Source of the DNA: Glacieibacterium sp964246975
GTDB lineage: Bacteria > Pseudomonadota > Alphaproteobacteria > Sphingomonadales > Sphingomonadaceae
Length of the DNA: 58,077 nucleotides
Assembly: GCA_964246975.1 (NCBI GenBank)
Contig: CAXTSL010000002.1
Location: forward strand, 1-58,077
Direction of reading: 5' to 3'
Positions 53,922 to 58,077 of the stretch are shown piece by piece. How positions within the stretch are numbered: the first letter of the stretch is position 1; each line of letters starts with the position of its first letter. Made by a program: the position numbers and the translations under genes. Under the pieces are notes generated by a model. It worked only from the letters and a program-made list of their open reading frames with translations. It ran no database searches and was not told the origin of the DNA.

Positions 53922-55421
53922 ATGCGCGCCCGTCACCGCCTGATCCTCGCGCTCGCCGCCGGCGCGCTCGCCGCGCTCGGCTTCGCGCCGCTGCAGTGGT
54001 GGCCGCTGACCATCGCGAGTGTGGCGGGACTGGTGGCGCTGCTCGACCGGGCGCGCACACGACGGGGTGCGTTCGCGACCGGTTGGTGGTTCGGGGTCGG
54101 CAATTTCACGACGACGCTGGCGTGGATCGCGCATGCCTTCACTTATCAGGCGGCGATGCCGCCGTGGCTGGGGTGGCCGACGGTGGTGCTGCTGTCGATG
54201 TTCCTTGCGCTGTATCCGGGGCTGGCGGCGGGGCTGGCGCACGGCGTACGGCAACCGACGGCGCGTGTCGTGGGGTTCGCCACCGCGTGGATGCTGACCG
54301 AGTGGCTGCGCGGCTGGGTGCTGTCGGGGTTCGCGTGGAGCCCGCTGGGCAGCGCGTGGCTGGCGGCGGGGGGCGTTGCGCAGGGGGCGAGCGTGTTCGG
54401 CGCAGTCGGGCTGTCGGGCGTCATGGTGCTGGCGGGCGGTGCGGTATGGCTGGCGGCGCGGCATAACCGGCTGAGCGCTGCAATGACCTTCGGGGCGCTG
54501 TGCGGCTTCGCGGTGCTGAGCGGGCTGCTCGTGCCTGCGGTCGTCCCCGCGACCGGGCCGATGGTGCACATCGTCCAGCCCGATATCGGGCAGGAGGAGC
54601 GCTGGGACGCCGCCGCCGAGGCACGCCATCTGTCGCTGCAGCTCGACCTGACGCGGCGCGCGCTGCCCCCCGGCCATGCCCCGGCGCTGGTGCTGTGGTC
54701 CGAATCGTCGGTGCAGGGGCTGGCCGAGGAGGATGCGCGGCTGCGCGCCGCGCTGGCATCGGTGCTGGAGCCGCGCGACCTGATGTTGTTCGGTGGGATC
54801 GCAGTCGCGCGCGACAGCGAGGGCAGGGCGACGGCGGCCGCGAACGCGCTGTTCGTGCTCGATTCCGCCGCGCGGCTGCGCGGGCGCTACGACAAGGCGC
54901 ATCTCGTGCCGCTCGGCGAGTACGTGCCCGCGCACGACCTGATGACCGCGCTGGGGCTGGCGCGGCTGTCGCCGGGCGATCTGGGGTTCAAGCCCGGGCC
55001 GGGGCCGCGCACGCTGGCGCTGCCGGGCTTTCCTGCGGTCGGCGTGCAGATTTGCTACGAGATGATCTTTCCCGCCGAAGTCGTCGAGCCTGGCCATCGT
55101 CCCGCCTGGCTGCTGCAGCCGTCGAACGACAGCTGGTACGGGTCGTGGATGCAGCCGCAGCATCTTGACCAGGCGCGGCTGCGCGCCATCGAGGAGGGGC
55201 TGCCGGTGGCGCGCGCGACCCCCAACGGCACCTCGGCGCTGATCGATCCGCTCGGGCGCGTGCTGCACAGCCTCGGGCCGCATCGCGCGGGGGTCATCAG
55301 CGCGCCGCTGCCCGGCGCGCCGGCCCCGACACTGTTCGCGCGCCTGGGCCATTGGACGACGCTCGCGTTCGGGCTGCTGCTCTTGGCGTTCGCCCTATGG
55401 GCAAGTCGCAAGCGGATATAA
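53922..55421 (+). CDS. lnt: Apolipoprotein N-acyltransferase
   Basis: A 499-residue inner-membrane enzyme that adds the third acyl chain to lipoproteins, needed before Lol export. About six N-terminal helices (residues 5-200) precede a periplasmic nitrilase-fold domain with the catalytic triad E261 (WSESSV), K325 (YDKAHLVPLGEYVP) and C378 (GVQICYEMIFPAE), and a final helix before the basic end SRKRI. All catalytic residues are present. I choose ATG 53922; an ATG at 53886 adds 12 residues without similarity. It precedes metK, as in many alphaproteobacteria, with an 81-bp gap that may hold the metK promoter. Confidence 0.95.
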   Translation: MRARHRLILALAAGALAALGFAPLQWWPLTIASVAGLVALLDRARTRRGAFATGWWFGVGNFTTTLAWIAHAFTYQAAMPPWLGWPTVVLLSMFLALYPGLAAGLAHGVRQPTARVVGFATAWMLTEWLRGWVLSGFAWSPLGSAWLAAGGVAQGASVFGAVGLSGVMVLAGGAVWLAARHNRLSAAMTFGALCGFAVLSGLLVPAVVPATGPMVHIVQPDIGQEERWDAAAEARHLSLQLDLTRRALPPGHAPALVLWSESSVQGLAEEDARLRAALASVLEPRDLMLFGGIAVARDSEGRATAAANALFVLDSAARLRGRYDKAHLVPLGEYVPAHDLMTALGLARLSPGDLGFKPGPGPRTLALPGFPAVGVQICYEMIFPAEVVEPGHRPAWLLQPSNDSWYGSWMQPQHLDQARLRAIEEGLPVARATPNGTSALIDPLGRVLHSLGPHRAGVISAPLPGAPAPTLFARLGHWTTLAFGLLLLAFALWASRKRI

Positions 55422-55437
55422 GGATAGCTTTATATGC

Positions 55438-55466
55438 TTGCCGCGCGCGCACCGCTTGCCTAGACG
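55438..55466 (+). promoter_or_regulatory. Candidate promoter for metK
   Basis: TTGCCG (55438-55443), a 17-nt spacer and TAGACG (55461-55466) would give a leader of about 30 nt. Such a leader is too short for a known large SAM riboswitch, and I could not match the SAM-II or SAM/SAH consensus in it. Confidence 0.35.
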
Positions 55467-55502
55467 GCACGCGCAACAGTCGACAGCGGAAAGCCCGGCA
55501 CC

Positions 55503-56744
55503 ATGGCGCGCAGCAACTTCCTCTTCACCAGCGAGTCGGTCAGCGAAGGCCATCCCGACAAGGTCGCCGACCAGATTTCGGACACCGTCGTCGACCTGTT
55601 CCTGGCGAAAGACCCCGAGGCGCGCGTCGCCTGCGAAACGCTGACCACCACCAACCGCGTTGTCCTAGCGGGCGAGGTGCGCGGAGCGGGCATGATCGAC
55701 ACCGACGGCAACTGGGCGCCGGGCGCCCTGGAGGAAATCCAGACCGCCGTGCGCGCGACGGTCAAGGCCATCGGCTATGAGCAGAGCGGCTTCCACTGGC
55801 AGAACCTCGCGTTCGAGAACCACCTCCACCCGCAGTCGGCGCACATCGCGCAAGGCGTCGACGCGAGCGGCAACAAGGACGAGGGTGCCGGCGACCAAGG
55901 CATTATGTTCGGCTATGCCAGCGACGAGACGCCGTCGCTGATGCCCGCGACGCTGCATTATTCGCACAAGATCCTCGAACGCATGGCCGCCGACCGGCAT
56001 TCGGGGGCGGCGCCCTTCCTCGAACCCGACGCCAAGAGCCAGGTGACGCTGGCCTACGAGAACGAGGTGCCGGTGCGCGCCACCGCGCTCGTCGTCTCGA
56101 CACAGCACGCCCCCGATTACTGCCTGCCGTGGGAGAAGGACGGCGAGGCCGGCGGCGATGCGGCGAAGTACGCCGAGTTGCGGTCCTATGTCGAAAGCGT
56201 CTTCGCCGATGTGCTGCCGCAAGGCTTCATCACCGCCGATACGGTCATCCACGTCAACCCGACGGGGCGTTTCGAGATCGGCGGTCCCGACGGCGATGCG
56301 GGCGTAACTGGGCGCAAGATCATCGTCGACACCTACGGCGGCGCAAGCCCGCACGGCGGCGGCGCGTTCAGCGGCAAGGACCCGACCAAGGTCGACCGCT
56401 CGGCGGCCTATGCCTGCCGCTACCTCGCCAAGCAGGTCGTCGGCGCGGGGCTGGCGAAGCGCTGCACGATCCAGATTAGCTATGCCATCGGGGTCGCCGA
56501 GCCGCTGAGCTTCTACGTCGACACGCACGGCACGGGCACGGTCGGCGACGACCGGCTGGAGCAGGTGCTGCCGACGCTGATGCGCCTGACGCCCAAGGGC
56601 ATCCGCACCCACCTCAGGCTCAACGCGCCGATCTACCAGCGCACCGCCGCCTATGGGCATTTCGGGCGCGAACCCGATGCGCAAGGCGGTTTCTCGTGGG
56701 AGAAGCTCGATCTGGTCGATGCGCTGCGGGCGCAACTGGCGTAG
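55503..56744 (+). CDS. metK: S-adenosylmethionine synthetase
   Basis: A 413-residue enzyme that makes SAM from methionine and ATP. The start SNFLFTSESVSEGHPDKVAD has the ATP-binding histidine in GHPDK. Signature 1 is GAGDQGIMFGYA and signature 2 GGGAFSGKDPTKVDRSAAY. The C-terminus (YGHFGRE, FSWEKLDLVDALR) is normal. The length is slightly above the E. coli protein, as is typical in alphaproteobacteria. SAM made here is the donor for TrmB, encoded two genes downstream, and for the methyltransferase at 45354. Confidence 0.97.
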   Translation: MARSNFLFTSESVSEGHPDKVADQISDTVVDLFLAKDPEARVACETLTTTNRVVLAGEVRGAGMIDTDGNWAPGALEEIQTAVRATVKAIGYEQSGFHWQNLAFENHLHPQSAHIAQGVDASGNKDEGAGDQGIMFGYASDETPSLMPATLHYSHKILERMAADRHSGAAPFLEPDAKSQVTLAYENEVPVRATALVVSTQHAPDYCLPWEKDGEAGGDAAKYAELRSYVESVFADVLPQGFITADTVIHVNPTGRFEIGGPDGDAGVTGRKIIVDTYGGASPHGGGAFSGKDPTKVDRSAAYACRYLAKQVVGAGLAKRCTIQISYAIGVAEPLSFYVDTHGTGTVGDDRLEQVLPTLMRLTPKGIRTHLRLNAPIYQRTAAYGHFGREPDAQGGFSWEKLDLVDALRAQLA

Positions 56745-56771
56745 GCGGCCTGCGTCGGGTATACCGAACCG

Positions 56772-57050
56772 ATGAGCATGACCACGATTACGCCGGTGCG
56801 TTTGCCGGGGCCGCCGCGGATCACCCGAACACCGGGGGTGATGGGTGGCGTTCCCTGCATTGATGGCACGCGTGTGCCGGTCGAGCAGATACTTGCCTGT
56901 GTCATGGGCGGCGATGCAGCCGACGACATCTATGCCGACTATGCCCGCATTCCGTTCGGTGCGGTCGAGCTGGCGATCGACTGGGCGAAGGATAACGGAT
57001 TTGACACTGCGGTTCCTGATCGACGAATGCCTGTCGCAGCTGCTCGTTGA
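56772..57050 (+). CDS. DUF433 protein, probable antitoxin
   Basis: A 92-residue protein. The DUF433 (VapB45-like winged-helix) core is GVMGGVPCIDGTRVPVEQIL, followed by DAADDIYADYARIPFGAVEL. DUF433 proteins commonly pair with a DUF5615 or PIN-like toxin encoded just downstream, as here. The last 16 codons (about 50 nt) overlap the toxin start in another frame. It lies 27 bp after metK on the same strand. Two ATG codons (56772, 56778) could start it. Confidence 0.8.
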   Translation: MSMTTITPVRLPGPPRITRTPGVMGGVPCIDGTRVPVEQILACVMGGDAADDIYADYARIPFGAVELAIDWAKDNGFDTAVPDRRMPVAAAR

Positions 57051-57372
57051 AGCTGCGGTTTTCTTCGGTCACGAAGCCGTTCACGTAAACCATCGCGGCC
57101 TTGCCAGCCGACGCGACGATTCGCTGGCGCGATATTGTGTCGATACCGATACGACGATGGTGACCAACAATGGTCGCGATTTCCGCCGCCTGTATGCAGG
57201 ACTGCCGGTGCATCCGGGTCTCGTCGTCATCCTTCCAAGCGTCAATCGACCGGGACAACGGATATTGTTCGAGGCCGTGCTTCGGCATCTCGAAGCACAG
57301 CCCGATATCGTCAACAGGTTGCTCGAAGTCGATGCGAATGGCGTTGTCACTGTCAGCGATTGGCCCGCATGA
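57001..57372 (+). CDS. DUF5615 PIN-like protein, probable toxin
   Basis: A 123-residue protein starting TLRFLIDECLSQLLVEAAV, with the acidic FLIDE motif of PIN-like DUF5615 (Mut7-C-type) proteins. The central TMVTNNGRDFRRLY and VVILPSVNRPGQRILFEAVL are typical. With the DUF433 protein it should form a toxin-antitoxin pair; RNase activity is inferred from the fold. The start TTG 57001 lies inside the DUF433 gene. The stop overlaps the trmB start in ATGA, so the toxin and a housekeeping tRNA methyltransferase are translationally coupled. Confidence 0.75.
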   Translation: MTLRFLIDECLSQLLVEAAVFFGHEAVHVNHRGLASRRDDSLARYCVDTDTTMVTNNGRDFRRLYAGLPVHPGLVVILPSVNRPGQRILFEAVLRHLEAQPDIVNRLLEVDANGVVTVSDWPA

Positions 57373-58049
57373 CCGACCCCGCCACCACGCGCCGACTCTA
57401 CGGGCGCCGGCAGGGCCATGCGTTGCGCGCTGGGCAGGCGGCGCTGGTGGAGACGATGTTTCCGCAGGTCGCGGTGCCCGCCAAGGGTCCGCTCGAGGCG
57501 CGCACTCTGTTCGGCGACGATCGGGCGTTGTGGCTCGAGATCGGCTTCGGTGCGGGCGAGCATCTCGCGGGTCAGGCGGCGGCGCACCCCGACGTGGGCC
57601 TGATCGGCTGCGAGCCCTTCCTCAACGGCGTCGTCGGCGCGCTGAAGCACATCCGCGACGGCGCGCTGACCAACGTCCGGCTGCACATGGGCGACGCGCT
57701 CGACGTGCTCGATCGCCTGCCGCCAGCGTCGCTCGATCGCGCCTTCCTGCTCCATCCCGATCCCTGGCCCAAGGCGCGCCATGCCCGGCGGCGCTTCGTC
57801 AATCCGGGGCCGCTCGACCTGCTCGCGTCGCGGCTGCGGCCGGGTGCGGAGTTGCGTATCGGCACCGATCATCCGGTCTATCTGCGCTGGACGCTGATGC
57901 AGATGGCGGCGCGCACCGACTTCGCGTGGCTCGCCGCCGCGCCCGCCGACTGGCAGGACCGCCCGGTCGACTGGCCGCCGACGCGCTATGAGGTCAAGGC
58001 GCGCCGCCAGGGACACGAGGTCTGGTACTTCCGATACGTACGCCTTTAG
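57369..58049 (+). CDS. trmB: tRNA (guanine-N7-)-methyltransferase
   Basis: A 226-residue enzyme that methylates N7 of G46 in the tRNA variable loop, using SAM. It shows LYGRRQGHALRAGQAALVE at the start, the SAM motif LWLEIGFGAGEHLA near residue 54, GCEPFLNGVVGALKHI, and the signature LLHPDPWPKARHARRRFVNP. The end TRYEVKARRQGHEVWYFRY is typical. ATG 57369 overlaps the DUF5615 stop in ATGA. In relatives trmB follows metK directly, so the two genes between them here look inserted. 28 bp of non-coding sequence end the window. Confidence 0.95.
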   Translation: MTDPATTRRLYGRRQGHALRAGQAALVETMFPQVAVPAKGPLEARTLFGDDRALWLEIGFGAGEHLAGQAAAHPDVGLIGCEPFLNGVVGALKHIRDGALTNVRLHMGDALDVLDRLPPASLDRAFLLHPDPWPKARHARRRFVNPGPLDLLASRLRPGAELRIGTDHPVYLRWTLMQMAARTDFAWLAAAPADWQDRPVDWPPTRYEVKARRQGHEVWYFRYVRL

Positions 58050-58077
58050 GGGCTGGAAAGTTTCCAGAAAATGTTTG

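Noticed and set aside
55422..55502. SAM riboswitch upstream of metK
   Set aside because: The 81-bp gap has no match that I can align to SAM-II, SAM/SAH or SAM-I core motifs, and a promoter-like pair leaves only about 30 nt of leader.

Overview
This 58-kb, GC-rich, gene-dense window looks like chromosome of a sphingomonad-type alphaproteobacterium (Sphingomonadales). The evidence is three long TonB-dependent receptors, the RNase E with an acidic insert in its S1 region, the ChvI-ChvG-HprK/RapZ-EIIA-HPr regulatory block, the alphaproteobacterial DUF2093 gene after xseA, and the lnt-metK-trmB order. The genus cannot be fixed from sequence alone. I see no prophage, CRISPR array or transposase.

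Layout. 1-6.6 kb: the 3' end of hda, a MOSC gene and a second, broken copy of the hda 3' end, then minus-strand genes for an exported amidohydrolase, a beta-hydroxyacid dehydrogenase, a DUF4760 membrane protein and polyphosphate kinase. 6.6-13.2 kb: alpha/beta hydrolase, NADP-malic enzyme, a MarR-GNAT fusion and TonB receptor 1. 13.4-18.5 kb: a DUF6456 gene divergent from an XRE regulator, a cell-wall amidase and RNase E. 18.6-24.2 kb: two tRNAs, a YbhN-type membrane protein, a second MOSC protein, a 21-codon ORF with a strong Shine-Dalgarno and a terminator, a crotonase, a host-attachment-family protein, and a DsbA-like/MFS pair. 24.3-28 kb: TonB receptor 2 followed by two paralogous secreted-type proteins with a dirigent/allene-oxide-cyclase-like signature. 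28-32.8 kb: two membrane-anchored proline-rich proteins, a truncated xseA copy, full xseA, DUF2093, an M23 lipoprotein and an exported protein. 33-36 kb: TonB receptor 3. 36.4-41.3 kb: glyoxylate shunt (aceA, ScfR/RamB-type regulator, aceB). 41.4-46.4 kb: a Phd/VapC pair, 3-hydroxybutyrate dehydrogenase, patatin, a carboxymuconolactone-decarboxylase-like protein, a repeat-rich 0.75-kb gap and a methyltransferase. 46.5-53.8 kb: pckA, two small exported proteins, chvI, chvG, an in-frame hprK-rapZ, a mannose-type EIIA and HPr. 53.9-58 kb: lnt, metK, an inserted DUF433/DUF5615 pair and trmB.

How the genes fit together. Malic enzyme, isocitrate lyase, malate synthase, PEP carboxykinase and hydroxybutyrate dehydrogenase make this a region rich in C2/C4 and gluconeogenic metabolism. 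It sits beside the ChvG/ChvI envelope-stress system and a regulatory PTS branch that has no sugar permease. Many neighbours overlap by 4 nt (ATGA, GTGA or TTGA), which points to translational coupling.

Most unusual: (i) two places where a minus-strand cargo gene is bracketed by an intact and a truncated copy of a plus-strand housekeeping gene (hda, xseA); (ii) HprK and RapZ encoded without any stop codon between them; (iii) a TonB receptor with a cytosolic-type and a Tat-exported copy of the same small family; (iv) a possible small peptide or sRNA gene at 20.39 kb; (v) a toxin-antitoxin-like pair inserted between metK and trmB.
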